Positions 42,110 to 54,492 of a stretch of 64,000 nt of DNA are shown here, piece after piece. The notes below the pieces were generated by a model, which saw only the letters and a program-made list of their open reading frames with translations, was not told the origin of the DNA and ran no database searches. Each line of letters starts with the position of its first letter. The first letter of the stretch is position 1. The stretch is from Favolaschia claudopus. Taxonomy: Eukaryota; Basidiomycota; Agaricomycetes; Agaricales; Mycenaceae. The DNA lies in assembly GCA_037176885.1 (NCBI GenBank), contig JAWWNJ010000012.1, positions 930,001-994,000 of the forward strand, written 5' to 3'. The translations under genes and the position numbers were made by a program.

Positions 42110-45100
42110 CTATTCGAGTGAAAAAAGTTGATCAGGTCCTGAAACATCTTCTGCCAAGAGCTGTTGAGCGACGGTAACGGCCGGAACATTCCACTTCGCG
42201 CGGAAAAATTCGGCTAGCCGTTCGTGCCACGCCGCTTGTTTCAAAGCGTATGCTCTCAATCCCGACATCCCCTCCAGCATCAAATCATCCCTCAAACCGA
42301 CGCGCCCTCGCCACCACTGCGCCTGCCAAGCCAGATACCGTAACACTCGGCGCATTTCCTCCCGCAGCAACATAACTTCCTCACACCACCGTGTCTTCCT
42401 TGCGAATGATTTCGACCATTCTACGCGTATTGCTGCCAGACGTCAGTCTTTCGAATCGTCGGGTAGGTGAGGACTTACATTCATGCATTGTTTCCTCGTT
42501 TAGAGCTCCCGGCGCCGTCCAAATCCACGACATCACGCGCCGCGAAGTTCCAGGTGCATTCCGTGGAGCGCGGGCGCCTCGCCCCGATCCAATCATTGCT
42601 AATTTTTTACGTGCGGCGGAGTCGCTTTCGCCATCGTCACCATCGAGCTGGACGTCGTCGGGCTTCAATTCCCGTAGGTGTGGATACGCATCAGCCCCTT
42701 TGAGGGCGATCAATGCTGTCCGGCCTTGACGATAGCGATTTGCGTAAGACTCCACGCGGTCCCCAATTTCCCCAATCAACGTGCGTGCTCGTGTGCTGGT
42801 GTTCTGTCCTATGACATTCGCGTTGCGGAAACTGATAAGGTGGCGTTTGGCGTGAAGACGGGATCGTAACAAGGCCAGCGAATTTTCACACTGAGCAACC
42901 CTCAACTTCGCCTCCATCTCCACAAGCCCCGCAACACACCCATGGAGCGGATCAAGGGGAGTCGCCGCTATCATCTCGCTCGGCATGAACAATTTGACCG
43001 CTTCAGCTCTTGGCGGTGGCGCGTCGGGATCCCGTCGTGCTTCATGATGTTCGAGTACCGCCGTTGCCCCCGGCATGTATATTTTCTGAAGATTTCGAAA
43101 TTTGGAGAGCTTGACGAGGAGGGAGTGTCGCCATTCCTGAATCTTGTTCTCACGATCCGCGGAGATCAATGCGGGGCCGCCTCGAAGTTGGACGAGTATT
43201 CGCCGTCTGTGCGACTGTGAGTTCCCTTGTATATTAGTCTGGCGGTTCAGCTCACTGAGAATCTTCGATCTGAATTCCAGCTACCAAGAATGCCGTCGCG
43301 CTTCGCCCATGTAGGGGTGCTGTCCCGCCGCCGAGGTTTTCCTCATCTTTACGTACTTCCAAACGGACTTGTGTCTCAGTTGGGCAATCTACACGCGGTT
43401 AGGATAAATAAAATGGATTGGGAACGAGAGTCGCATACCACGGCGAGAAAGCGTAAACGGATTCGGTTTGGTTGGGTCTTGTTCCCAATCTTTGATTGCT
43501 TTGCGCCATTCACTCTTCACCTCTTTCTCTATCGTCTTATTGACATCCTTGAACGCGGCAACTTGACGATCACGCTCGGCGATCGCGATCACCAACCTCC
43601 GCTGTAAGCTGTCGCCTAGATATCTAATATTCAGCATATGACTCGAGTTGAGCATCTAATCTGCTGACGTACCTTGTCCAATGTTCTTCAAAAAATTGTG
43701 ATTGTCGATCTTGGCCTCGATTGCGTCGGCCCGCACACCGGTGCCTGCGTCCTTTGTGGAAAACGCGGCGGGATTGAGACCAGACCATGTCCGCTCCACG
43801 CCTTCGCCATCGCTGCGTCCGACGCCAGGCCGATAACTCAAACTATTTTGATTTTGACAGTCCTCGTTGTGTGATGCTGCGTGCCATACGGGTAATCCGA
43901 ATTGAAGATTGATATCCTTCAGCGGTAGGTGCATCTCTTCAGGCAGTTGCTTCATTCGTTCCGGGAACTTGAGCTTCCATTGACAGCCGATGTCGTACGA
44001 AATGGTAAGCCACAATAAACTGAACCCCGCCAAAGCTGCCAACACAATCCAATCCATATTCGCATATCTAAAATCTGTCAATGAACGTTATCACGGAAGC
44101 AAATTAAACCTGCAAATACCTCTCGCCCTTCTGTAAATCGCCAATCCCGTTTGGCCGCATGCATTCGTGTCGTGCACATACACAACCCCCCACTCCTGAA
44201 ACTCGTAATCCAGTCGTCATCCGAGTATCTTTCTGAAGGAGGGCGGCAAAGGCGATGCAGGTACTGATCTATTGATGACCGAGTCAGATATACGGTGTAA
44301 ATAAACTAAAAGTGAACGTACCTCGGTTTCGTTGACATAGTTTTTCAAGTGCTCGCGATAGCTCTCTGGTTCAACCCAATAACCCCATCCCGGCCCCAGC
44401 GAAGGATCATCCAATTCGTTGATGCGGATGCGGTTTCGAAGTCGAAAGTTGGCGTCAACGGCGAGAATTAGCATGTACAGGAATCTTTCTCATGTCAGTA
44501 TGATATCAGATACGATACAAATCAAATCGAGGCGCTCACTGATATTTTGGGTCCACTTCTCGCCAACCATCCGGAAGATTCCGCCCGTCCTGAGGACAAG
44601 CCCAACAATTCACCGCACACTCGCCTCGTGCGGTATTTTGAACCCCTCCTGGATCATGGCCGCGACCGGCTCGCTTGAGGCGCAGCAAAAACGACCATTG
44701 CCGAGAGACCCGTCCAACCTGTTTGTATCGGTCCTACTCTGGGCCGTGAGTCTCGGTTACAAACCAAACTGACTCATTCTTACTGGTAGCCAAGTCATCC
44801 CGGAGGAAGCGGACGGGTCCGTGGCGCGTTCCACGGACGTCACAAAATCTCGAACATTCAGATTTCCAATCACGTTGTATAGTCGATAGGTTTCAAGCGT
44901 GCGAAAGGTAACGCAGGTTCCGGGGTCGATGACGGTGGCGGGATACCACCCGTTGCGCAAGAGCTGCTCGAGATTATCGGCGTTGTCCGATTTTGAACAT
45001 TTACAATATTTTATTTTGATTTCGTGAATAATGGGCTCCTCGATGACGGTGAGATTGCGGACCATGGGATCGGGCGCAGGGCATGAGAACCCGCCATGCC

Positions 45101-45892
45101 CGAGTTGATATACAAGACCCATGCCATTCAGCGTACGTGGAACCCAAAAGTCGCCGTTCCATTCCTTTATCATTCGTGAGACGATCCAACTGCTACCTGA
45201 AAAGAAACGCACCTGTATAACATGCAACGGGGTTCGCTTGTGGTTCAACAAACAACATTCACGACACTGCAGATACTGTCCGCATTCGTAACATTTGAAA
45301 AGAGGGAGCGGATCCGACGGTTGAGCGCTGAACTGAGCACTGCAATGAGCGCAGCGGGGATCGACGGTGTCGTCGCCAAGACCATCGTGCCGTAAGAGCT
45401 CTGCGAGGAAGTCGCCTTTGAGGGGTCGCCATAAAGACATTGGGTCTCTCTGTGATACCATCGCTCAACAAAATATGTAGACAGCATTGAATGAAAAATA
45501 CTCACCGTGCTAACATACTGCTTGCGCTTACCGAGGATTGTGGGCGGAGCAGCTTGGGCTTGCTCTTCATCAAAATTGTCGTCCGGAACTGGGATCCACA
45601 GCGCCAGTTGGTCATCGAGACTAGAGGGCTCGAGTCGCCGCTTCTTGTGAGATATATTTAACAGTTCCTCTTCTCGCCGATGCCCATCGGACGACAGATA
45701 TATACCCCTGTCGCCAATGACTGTGAACTCCGCGCCACCATAATCATCGTCGACGTCTGGCAAATTTTGATTGCGATCGCGTAGAGCAGCACGGCGCAGC
45801 ATGTCGAGGGAGAAAAGCAAAAGGGAGAGAACGAAGAGTCGGAGAATACTGAATACTCGGCCTTTTGAAGTGGGATTGAATTTCGGAGGCAT
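42110..45892 (-). CDS. KDZ transposase with N-terminal Cys cluster
   Basis: This is a Kyakuja-Dileera-Zisupton transposase of the fungal CxC2 type. The N-terminus (MPPKFNPTSKGR) is followed by an acidic linker. The cysteine cluster has CAHCSAQF, FKCYECGQYLQCRECCLLNH and a later CKCSKSDN. The catalytic part shows YMLILAVDANFRLRN, ISYDIGCQWKLKFPERM and HNEDCQNQNSLSYRPGVGRS followed by DGEGVERTWSGLNPA, which are the family's signature blocks with the conserved Asp and His/Glu residues. The C-terminal third is helical with Arg-rich stretches and ends GPDQLFSLE at 42110. Roughly ten introns and no internal stop, so it could be functional. It is the first gene inside the left end of the 19.8-kb element. 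An in-frame ATG further upstream (45928) is possible. Confidence 0.88.
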
Positions 45893-46296
45893 CAGAGTGG
45901 CCCATGTGCACAAAGAGACTTGCTCCATGGGACTTTCAGGGACTTATGATGGTTGAAACACAGTATATCGAAGGGAAAAATTGGGTATGAGACAAGCTTA
46001 ACGGATTTTGAAGGTAGACGACATGATTGTGAGAGAAAGAGGCAGGGATCAACGGTGACTGATGTGACACATGGCATCATGATGGCTATGCCCTTCATTT
46101 CAAGCCGCCCATCACGATTCACGCGTCTTATCTTCCTTCATTCCCTCCTCGTCCAGCAAGCGGCATTGACTCTTGCCGTCCCTATCGGCTGCCTCTCCCC
46201 CCCGAATGCGCGCTCTCGGCGACTTTCCCGACTCAACATCAATCAACTGATCTGACCGCCTAATGCGGCTTGGCGATTTTCGACAATCTAAGGTAC
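45893..46296. other. Spacer between KDZ and RING genes
   Basis: Upstream region of the transposase gene and 3' flank of the RING gene. Plus frames here show no motif. Confidence 0.45.
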
Positions 46297-47232
46297 CTAC
46301 GGCGTCTCTGGCACCAAAATCTTTGGCTCCTCAGGGAACACCAGACCAGCCCAACTATAGCTAACAGAACTCTTGTCCTTCAAGTTCCACTCCGGATAAC
46401 CCGCTGCCAGCGACGCCTCTTCTCCGTAGTGACGAAACGGCGGGCGGTACATAGGGCTGACACATTCAGGGCAGGTCCAGCGACGTTCCAACCACATTCG
46501 AATGCAGACGTAGCAATGGCTATGGCCACAAAGGTAACTGGATTATTAACAACCATCGTCATTCTCCGTGGCAATATCGAGAACGAAGACGTACGAAACG
46601 GGATGAGACTTGACCATATGGCAGATGCCGCATTTGTGGTAGGCGGCTTTTGCGCTTTGCTCGGGCGGTGGTATGCCATTGATCCATAGGTCTTCGTGCA
46701 CAAGCGGTTGAGTACGCGGCTCTCGCCATCCAAGCACCGAAACGATGGGTAGGATTGGGACTGTCGACAATACAAGGGGCTCGGGGGCTGAGATGGGTGC
46801 GATGAGCGGCGGTTGCTGAGATTCTCTGCTCGTCTGCAATGCTTGACGACTGGATCGACCCAAAACACCGTTTTGCACGCTGGCGCGATACGACGCGGCG
46901 ACACGAGAACCAGCAGCGGCTAAATCGAGGTCAGTTGTATATTTCAGACATCCTGTTTGCTTCACTTACATCGACCGCTTGGATGCGCAGGTGTGGTAGA
47001 GCTCTCCATTCGAGGTGGTATATTCTCTTTGCCTCTGAGAATTTTGCGTTTCGAGGTAGGGGTGCTCATTCAAGTTTTGTCGTAACTCCGGTTTTGATGT
47101 CAAGGTTTTTAGGAAGTTCCAGTCGGTAAATTTGAAAAGCGAACCTTTTGATTCAGAGTTGTAAACACGCGGTCCTCGAAGTACACGAACATTCAATTCA
47201 TACGGTTTCTCTTGCCCATTCAGTGCTTCCAT
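46297..47232 (-). CDS. RING-finger protein in the element
   Basis: The C-terminal exons encode a C3HC4 RING: AYHKCGICHMVKSHPVSYLCGHSHC, then YVCIRMWLERRWTCPECV, spacing C-x2-C, C-x-H-x2-C-x2-C and C-x2-C. A PPFRHYGEEASLAAGYPEW segment follows and the protein ends ILVPETP. The N-terminal exon begins MEALNGQEKPYELNVRVLRG. RING domains usually recruit ubiquitin-conjugating enzymes; here it could modify host or element proteins. The same RING plus FRHYGEE arrangement is familiar from repeated genes of mushroom genomes. The join after the first exon (about 46970) does not fit the nearest acceptor; an acceptor near 46880 keeps phase but skips part of the open frame, so this junction is uncertain. 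Confidence 0.7.
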
Positions 47233-47340
47233 GCGTTGTTTTCACCGTGATCATGTCAATATCAAGCTCAAGAGTTTCGGATACACGACGAGGTGGTTAC
47301 AACCACGTCGTCAATTCGAAATAACAGCGAAATTCTGAAG
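47233..47340. promoter_or_regulatory. 108-nt shared promoter of divergent cargo genes
   Basis: This is the whole space between the ATG of the RING gene (-) and the ATG of the orphan gene (+). No clear TATA box. Such a short gap suggests joint transcription of the pair. Confidence 0.4.
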
Positions 47341-48110
47341 ATGTCGGCTCATTATATCCTCCAAGAAGCTCGGTAAATGTTCTTCATGAGAATCCTCGCC
47401 GGTTGATCGCTCGTAGTTCAGGGTAGATCTTCCATTCGGAGCTCTGAGTCTGTTCAAAATTCATGAGACTGATCCATTTCAGACCGAGTATCCCGACCTG
47501 CATTATCCGAGCAATAAGACGCCCGAAGATCTACTGACGGACCATCGGTTTGGGTCCTTGGTAAGCCAACCGAGCTGAGTTTTTTTTTTTCAAGGACACT
47601 CTTTCATGTGCAACCGTCACAAAGTCGAGGAACATCTTTGCCCGCGTCTTCGGATCACTATGTCGAAGATCGACATGTTTTCACATGTTTCAAAGGTCTA
47701 CAAACTACCGCCTACAGTAATCACTCCGTCGTAAGTTATCCTACCTACTAGTGAAGTTGGACGACACTCAATCTCATGAGTTTTGGCAGGGCCGCGAAGA
47801 GTATGTCCTTCAAAGGGCTCAATTTTCAGGTATGACTCTGGTTCCTTCCTAATATTCAGGACGTTTCAGCTAATGATATCTACGGACGGTCTAGCCCATC
47901 CAGTATCACGAGGCCAAGTCCAAATTTCCCCAAATGTATGTATGCTTCCGCGGTTGCTTTCTCGACTGGACCATCAATGCCAATGTGATCCGTTCAAGTT
48001 TTGGGGATGTCACCGAACTTTTGGACGATTTTCGGTGAGCTACAAATGAGTTTGGGTACGATCCTATGCCAGTGAATCTTCTTTTAATTCGCAGATTTTT
48101 CTCTGTTTGA
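47341..48110 (+). CDS. Six-exon orphan protein (152 aa)
   Basis: Exons 47341-47372, 47422-47560, 47630-47730, 47790-47829, 47904-48034 and 48095-48110 join with consistent phase (459 nt including stop). The protein starts MSAHYILQEARVDLPFGALS, contains DPFQTEYPDLHYPSNKTPED, LRITMSKIDMFSHVSKVYKL, YHEAKSKFPQMYVCFRG and FLDWTINANVIRSSFGDVTE, and ends LLDDFRFFSV. No exon is long enough to stand out as an open frame by itself. I do not recognise the family. The alternating hydrophobic pattern suggests a folded globular protein. The alternative 3' splice site for exon 3 is uncertain. Confidence 0.6.
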
Positions 48111-48529
48111 ACTAGGCTATCTGGCTGAACAAGTAGAAAATGCGATTTCCCGAATCTAAAATCCGCTGTTCCTTGCTGCGTTAACCGACATTGCGACGCT
48201 CATCATCTAGACATGTGCTCAGCTTCTTACTTGGTCCCTGAGGTTTCCTCCTTTTGCTATTTTGATCAATATTAGGCGGCTGTTGGCGCTTCCCGACCGA
48301 CGACAAATCGTTTACCTCCTCTCGCCGACCCAGACATCTCCATGTGTGCACAAAGTGTTTGGTAATGAATCCAGCCAACCACATGTAAGTAGGCTAATTT
48401 TGACGTACCGTTAGCTACTCATTTAAAAGCCCAGAGTTTTCAGGACTCGTACGAGCAAAAACTCAAAGCCCCTCCGCATTTCCAAAACTCTTCAGCCTCC
48501 CCCAAAAAATCCCTACCACCTCTCAAAAA
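48111..48529. other. Spacer before the 2OG-like gene
   Basis: Promoter of the next gene. A minus-strand frame (48181-48384) lacks motifs. Confidence 0.45.
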
Positions 48530-51500
48530 ATGAGTGCGAGTTCCTCCAGCTTCCCCTTGTTACCCAGCGGAATCCGTCGCGGGCCCGCGTCTTCTCTCTT
48601 CGTCTTCGTCAAAGAGGTGGTCGGTGCGCCGATTCATGCGAGGACTCCGTACTCTTTTGTCGATCTACTGCGCGAGCGAAATGCCGACTATTACTCTCGC
48701 GAGAGAATTGATTTCGTCTACCGAGGCGAGGTTCGTCTCGTTTCTGTCTGATTCAAGTTTGTGCAACGGCTGATATGATTTATTTGATATTATAGATGAC
48801 TGTGGAAGAACAAGCTGCTTACATCGCCGCCATGTATCGTCAAATCCCCCCGCCCGCCGCCAACCCTCCGCCCGCCGCCGACCATCCTTTTGACGGCCCC
48901 CTCTCCCCTCTCCCTCGACGCTGGGAACTTGGAGAGGTCGATCTCGAATTTACGGACTTTACCGCCGTCCCAACCCACGGCCCGCATGCCGGCCCGGCTG
49001 CCTCCGCCAACATTCCGGAAATCATTTCGGCTTCAGTTTCTCCCACCAACGACATCTCCTCCCACTCCCTCACCCCACTGTCGCCCAACAACAGCCTTAA
49101 TTCACTCGATATCGACGACACCCCCGAATCTCCCAATGGCCTCGCATACACACCGATCTCACCCAACAGTTTCCTCTTAAGCGACATCGGGTCTGACGAC
49201 GAAACCGACAGCCTATTTTCCTCCGATTCGCCAGCACCAGCGCCTGCTTCGCATTCACCCGCCAGTACCAGCATGGAGATAGACGAGCTCTCTTCGGACG
49301 AGTCCCCTGCACCAGCGCGTTCAGAAATCAGCCTTGCACTCGAAAAACTCTTGTCCTCACCGCCCTCAGTGCGTATTCATGCTGATCATTCAATATCACC
49401 ATTAATCTGCGTGCAGGGCTACGCTTCTTCTTCTTCAGAGCACCGGCGTTCTGAAGCGAGCTTAGCGCTCCTCCAACTCCTTTCGACGCCTTCTCCAGCT
49501 GGACAGCAGGTCTCCGCTGGGTCCTCACCCAGCTCGGATGCGAGCATGGAGTATGACTCACCTTCTCCTCCGTCGCTTGCTGGCCTTCACTACGACTACC
49601 GACTCTCTCCACCTTCCCTGTATGCTCGGTCTGATGATAGCGACGAGTACGATCAGCTCGCGCCATCCTCTCCCATGCAGTACTCCCCCGCTCGCTCCGA
49701 TGGCAGCGTAGATTACCACCAGCCAGCGTCGCCCATGTACTCCCCCTTTCAGTTTCAGTCCGCATTTCAGCATGCCTATGACCCATCTACACCCTCCGCT
49801 CGCTCAGATGAGAGCATGGTGTACGCGACGCCCTCACCTCACACGCCCAGTAACACGTATTCTGCTCCTTCAGTTCTCAATCAAGCCGTCTCCACCCCGT
49901 CCTCACCTTCAAGTTCCGATTGGGATCGAACTCCTCCGTCCCCTCGCACACCAGCTCTCGTACATTCTGCCGATACCAGTCTCGAGGAGGAAGTCCCATC
50001 GCCCCCACGTCTACTCTCCCCTTTCAGCTACCCCTTTACATTCAGGCAGCTGCTGGGCCACCACAGCCCGAGCATGGACGCGCCATTCCCATGGCCTCGT
50101 CCGCGTGCCACTCTCGATCTCCCCGAATCGTCGATTCTCCCACCATCTCCGACCCGCGATTTCGTCGACATTCAAGCCGCGGAGGCTCGTTCGCCGCAGG
50201 GCATATTCAAAGGCTGGCACCGGGGTCGAGGCGACGACGAACAGACTGTTGCGCCGCGCCATTTGTTCACCTATTCCAAGGCCGACCGTAAGCGCTACGC
50301 TCGCCTCTCCGCCATGCGCTTGACCCTAATTCAAAACCCAGAGGATCCCGTGGACCACGACATGTCTGACGGCACCGATACACCGCATGATACCGCAACG
50401 CCTTCTGATGCGACTACCCCGGTACCTGATCAGCACCCCGCCGGTGACCAGGGTGAACAGCAGCATGGTGACGACGACGGGGACATACCGCGGGTTGTGC
50501 GATATTCGCGCCGCCTACGTCGCGGCCGTGTAGATGATTTGACCAGGGTTGGGGTGAATACGCTGGCGACGTTGGTCGGCTATGACTTGTACATCATTCA
50601 AGGAAGGTGAGTTACTGTATCACGATTCTTTCAATTCTTGTGACTCATTTCAAATTAATTTGATTCTAGTCGTCCCCGCCCACTCGTCGACGCTCATGAC
50701 TACATCATGGCCGTTGTCGCTCCCGGCCCGAAGGCGCTCATCATATGGTGGAACGACCTCATGTTCGAGGCCGCTCGCGCCTGTCTACGACTTTATCGCT
50801 GGACCACTTTCAGCTATGTCGGTTTGGAGGAAAGCTTTGTGCGTTCCGGCATCTGGTTTGGCAAAGACGTCAGTCAGACTCGACTGTTCTTTCCAATTTC
50901 CCCGACTTACTTGTATTCACAGGGTCCTATTCAATTACCTATCACCGGTCCAGCAGGCAAGGAACTCCGCGAGATTCTGATGAGCGCAGTTTTCAATGCC
51001 ATCTCTCGGTATCAAAACCGTGAGTCATTTTCTGACCACGATTGCCCCGGTCCTGACTGACGATGCTTTTCGCCTGTAGACCTTTACCGCCAGTACGCTC
51101 CAGCCTCGTATGCCCTCATGGTAGAAAGAATGTCTCGACTCATCAGCGACGGCAACGTCACTCCACCTTTCGAGGGCTCCGTGTTCACCACTATGGAGCT
51201 CACTTTCGTCGACGGCTCAAGCCACGAGCAATACAATGAAGATGCCGCCATCGAAGCGATGGAAGCGGTTACCATCTTCGGCTCGTTCGACGACCTTCTC
51301 GGTGGACATCTCAGTTTCGGCAAGCACCGCGCCGCCATCCAGGCTCCTGCGGGGACCACCTATCTCCTCCCTTCCGCGTCAACCTCCATCCGGTACACCG
51401 CAATCGCAAAAAACGAGCGCCGTTATCAATTCCGCCAATTCATTAGCGCCGGGGTTCTTCGCTGGGTCGAGAAAGGTGGGCGCACAGACAAGCAGTTTGA

Positions 51501-51609
51501 AGCCACGACTACGGCGGGGGAGCGTGAGGTTTGGGCGGCGTCTCGGATCGCACGGGGAGACACGACCTTGAACTTGTTTAGTCAGTTGGATGATATTCAA
51601 GCCTTGTAA
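48530..51609 (+). CDS. 2OG-oxygenase-like (TET/JBP-like) protein, probably inactive
   Basis: Exon 1 gives MSASSSSFPLLPSGIRRGPA and exon 2 opens MTVEEQAAYIAAMYRQ. The next ~560 residues are Ser/Pro-rich and disordered with acidic patches (EIDELSSDES). The folded C-terminus begins near RPLVDAHDYIMAVVAPGPK and continues VGLEESFVRSGIWFG, YRQYAPASYALMVERMSRL, TIFGSFDDLLGGHLSFGKHR, AAIQAPAGTTYLLPSASTSI, RYQFRQFISAGVLRWVEKGG and LFSQLDDIQAL. This matches the C-terminal half of an expanded mushroom family I associate with the 2OG-Fe(II) dioxygenase fold. In relatives an HxD motif precedes the GGHLVLWDL block, and a His follows LIPSA. Here those positions read HEQ and Tyr, so iron binding is doubtful. 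Known link: TET/JBP expansions of these fungi accompany KDZ transposons. Confidence 0.6.
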
Positions 51610-51779
51610 AATAGATTTCTCGCATATATTCAATGTTGTTTTTGTCCTCGAAAATTCCGATTTCGTTCAAGCTTTCGCAATCAAGGGTCAACAAACCCTC
51701 TTCTATATAAATGTATCTCTCAAGTATCGACGCCTTCTCACTTTTGCCCTACTCACTCAGACACCAGCTTGTTTTCGCC

Positions 51780-52311
51780 ATGAATAGTCAGAATACGCGG
51801 CCGCGGCGTCGGCGATCTCGTAAGTAAATTGATTGCCTATGATTCGACGCTCAGTCTCATCTCCTGTCAGTCCGACCCCACCAAGACGTAGTCAAGAGCC
51901 CACCCCTCCCCAAGCGTCGCCCGAGGCTGCGACGGAAAATACAAATCCAGACTCTTCTCCCTTCTGAGTATCTTGACTCACCGGCTGAACAAAGTTGGCA
52001 AGCAATGGTCGATCGTCTGGCTGATTCTCTAGCAGAAAATGAAAATGGGTGCGGTTGCGTTTGCTGAATTCATTACTGATTTATGTTGATTGTTGATTAG
52101 AGTAGAGTCTCGTCCCATGACAGCTGAAGAGCAAGCGCATGCCATACATCGGGAGCGAATCTTCAACATGCTCGAAGAAGAAGAGATGAAGAATATGCCT
52201 GCCCATATAGTTTCGCAATGGCGCAGCGACAAGCGCGACGAGAAACAACGCGAACAGGCGGAATGGTTCTGGAGACTGAATCAACGCGCCGGCTCCGAGT
52301 CTTTCGATTGA
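51780..52311 (+). CDS. Small basic/helical cargo protein
   Basis: Exon 1 starts MNSQNTRPRRRRS. Exon 2 continues LPKRRPRLRRKIQIQTLLPS and DSPAEQSWQAMVDRLADSL. Exon 3 gives RPMTAEEQAHAIHRERIFNM and NMPAHIVSQWRSDKRDEKQR, and ends RAGSESFD. Both introns are in phase (after RRS and after ENEN). The MTxEEQAxxI phrase also opens exon 2 of the neighbouring 2OG-like gene, a possible shared motif. Function unknown. A stop at 52309-52311 separates it from the next small gene, but the two may be exons of one transcript. Confidence 0.5.
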
Positions 52312-52324
52312 GTACGTGTTTCAG

Positions 52325-52708
52325 ATGCATCAAGGAGCCAGTTTTCTGACTCGACGACACAAGTCCCTCTTGTCTCCTACCAACATGGCAGCAGGTGCGT
52401 CCCGAGCTACTTATGCTAATCCTCCCTCATTGTCAATTTCAGATATCGTTATTGACTATGTGTATATTTGTCGAGGAAACTCCCTCCCGAACTATCTCTT
52501 ACTATGGCTAGCGTACGATCTCAATATGCACTGAAATGAGCGGGAGCAATATTACTCATAATTCACCAGAGCTTTGCGCGTGAACACGAGTCATTTGGAC
52601 ATTTCGGATGATGACGACGACGAAGAAATTCCCGAGTTACTGGCCCCTGAGGAGGATGATCAGTATTGCCCCTGTTGCCTTGCTCATCTTGTAAAATCAA
52701 AATTGTAG
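52325..52708 (+). CDS. Small acidic protein with CPCC tail
   Basis: Three exons join in phase. The first begins MHQGASFLTRRHKSLLSPTN, the second encodes IVIDYVYICRGNSLPNYLLL, and the last has SDDDDDEEIPELLAPEEDDQ followed by YCPCCLAHLVKSKL. The intron donors (gtgcgt, gtacga) and a TGCTAAT branch site are good. It may be the 3' part of the preceding gene. Function unknown. Confidence 0.4.
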
Positions 52709-52914
52709 TCGAGTTCAATTGCAAATTGTAGTGCCGAGCCTGGCTAGGCATTCTCATTTCAAATAGTTAGGTCGTGAACGCGCGAAATGAGATTCATTCG
52801 AGCAAAATACAATACATTTAAGATTCAGAGAAACAGCGTGTATGGATCCTATGTACACAAAGCAAAAACACAGCAACGTATAACATAGATAGCATATGAG
52901 GCACGACGAACAAA

Positions 52915-54071
52915 TCAAGGAGCGGGGGCAGGAGCGGGAGAGGAACTGGGCTCACGAGAACTATCGCCGCCTTCATCGGCACCCAAGATGTACCCCTCGG
53001 TATCCTCGATCTCCGAGTCCAAGTCATCGCCGCTGTGATATGGCTCCTTCCCTCGAGCCTTGGCCTGTTTCTTGCGACGCGAAATGTGTCTCTTCCTCAG
53101 CCATTCGTTCAGCGCTTCTTCTCCATACGCAGCTCTGTATGCCCTGCATCCCAGAATTTGAGCAAGTCAAAGAAAGACAAGTGGAGGCGACGTACGATAC
53201 ACGGCGTTCCATCTCTAGGGTTCGTAATTTCTCCCGATTCCTGATGTTCCGTGAAAACTTGATGTTGATGGATTCCATATGCTCACGTACCGCTCGCGAT
53301 ACTCCGCCTGGTAGAGGCGTTCCCGCTCCATGGCTGCCTCAAATTCTTCGGTGGGGAGGCCTCTCTGTTGCGCGCGTTTCCTGAAAACGAGATGAGGAGT
53401 AACCGCACGAGATCAAATAAATCTTACTTTGCCATGCGCAGCCGCGCCCGCTCTTTACGATCGCGTTCCCGACGTACCCTTGGCGCAATGAAAGTTGAGT
53501 GAGAGATGTTGTGAGGGAAGGAGGAGGAGGCGGGGACGCACAGAATCTGGTATTCAACTTCCTTGTCTTGTGTGAACCGGGCCTTCATGGCTGGAGGACG
53601 GCGAATCATGGTGGTTAGAGGCAAGAAGGGACGATCAAAAATAAACACAAGACCACATACCTAAGACCTTGGCAACGGCATCAGGGTACACCGTAAGCGC
53701 GCTGACATTGGCATTTCTGTCATCGACATGCAATTTGAGGTTGAGAAAGGTCGAACAACTGTTTCTGAAGGGATGGAAGGTCAATTACGCTCGGAAAATT
53801 GTTTCATAGCAGTCAGAAAGTAATGGATGACTTACTTGAGCAAAATTGAAGGGGTCGAAAATCCCAAGCGCCAAAAGTTGCGAAAAGTGGTCAAGGCGGA
53901 AGTATAGGTCTTGGGACAATGTTCAAAATTGCATTCTGTGGTAGTTCCCACCGTTTTGGAAATGAAAAATTTACCGTAAATCGAAGAAAAATGCAATCGC
54001 GCTGATTCTTGAATAGAAAGGCAGGTGCAGGGGTCGGGTTTCTGATTAGGTAGCATCCAAATCTGCTGCAT
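52915..54071 (-). CDS. Charged coiled protein, cargo
   Basis: Spliced exons give TFRNFWRLGFSTPSILLK, LNLKLHVDDRNANVSALTVY, PDAVAKVLAMKARFTQDKEV, RRERDRKERARLRMAK, RGLPTEEFEAAMERERLYQA, RAAYGEEALNEWLRKRHISR and an acidic C-terminus SGDDLDSEIEDTEGYILG ending in repeated Pro-Ala. Five consecutive joins keep phase. The N-terminal exon with CTCLSIQESARLHF and CNFEHCPKTYTS may form a small Cys site, and its start (ATG at 54071) is a guess. The strongly charged helical middle suits a nucleic-acid- or protein-binding nuclear factor. Family not recognised. Confidence 0.6.
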
Positions 54072-54492
54072 GTCGAGAGTGTGCTCGTTTTTCGAATGTC
54101 GGGCTTTTCGGAGTGTGGCCTGTGAGCGAACTTTTGGCAAAAAGAAAACTCGTCTGCCAGGCTGGGATTCCAATCTTTGAGCATGATTTCTTTTCTAGAC
54201 TGTTTTTCAAGCGACTGAGAGCATGGCGTCGTAGTTCTGCGGGAAGAGGTAATCACGATGTCGAGGACTGTACCATGGGTGAGAGGCGGCATGGTCGAGC
54301 AGGAGTTCCACATTAGGAAGTTTCCCACACTGGGAACAGATTTCTCATACTGAAAGCAATAGGCGCCAAATAGGCGCCCGCGAATGGCGGAAAGAAAAAA
54401 AAATTGTATAAGCAAAGGGAGAAGACAATTCGGCCAGTCTCATCACGAAAAAAAAGGAAATTCAAAACTTGTTTATTGCGCTGTTTGGTACG
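54072..54492. other. Spacer or undefined 5' region
   Basis: This may include an upstream exon of the charged protein (frame with DWNPSLADEFSFCQKFAHRP), but no start could be fixed. Otherwise nothing was recognised. Confidence 0.35.

Noticed and set aside
48840..49786. Long minus-strand frames opposite the 2OG-like gene
   Set aside because: They are mirror frames of Ser/Pro-rich coding sequence; the plus strand has a continuous frame with consistent exon joins and a recognisable C-terminal domain.
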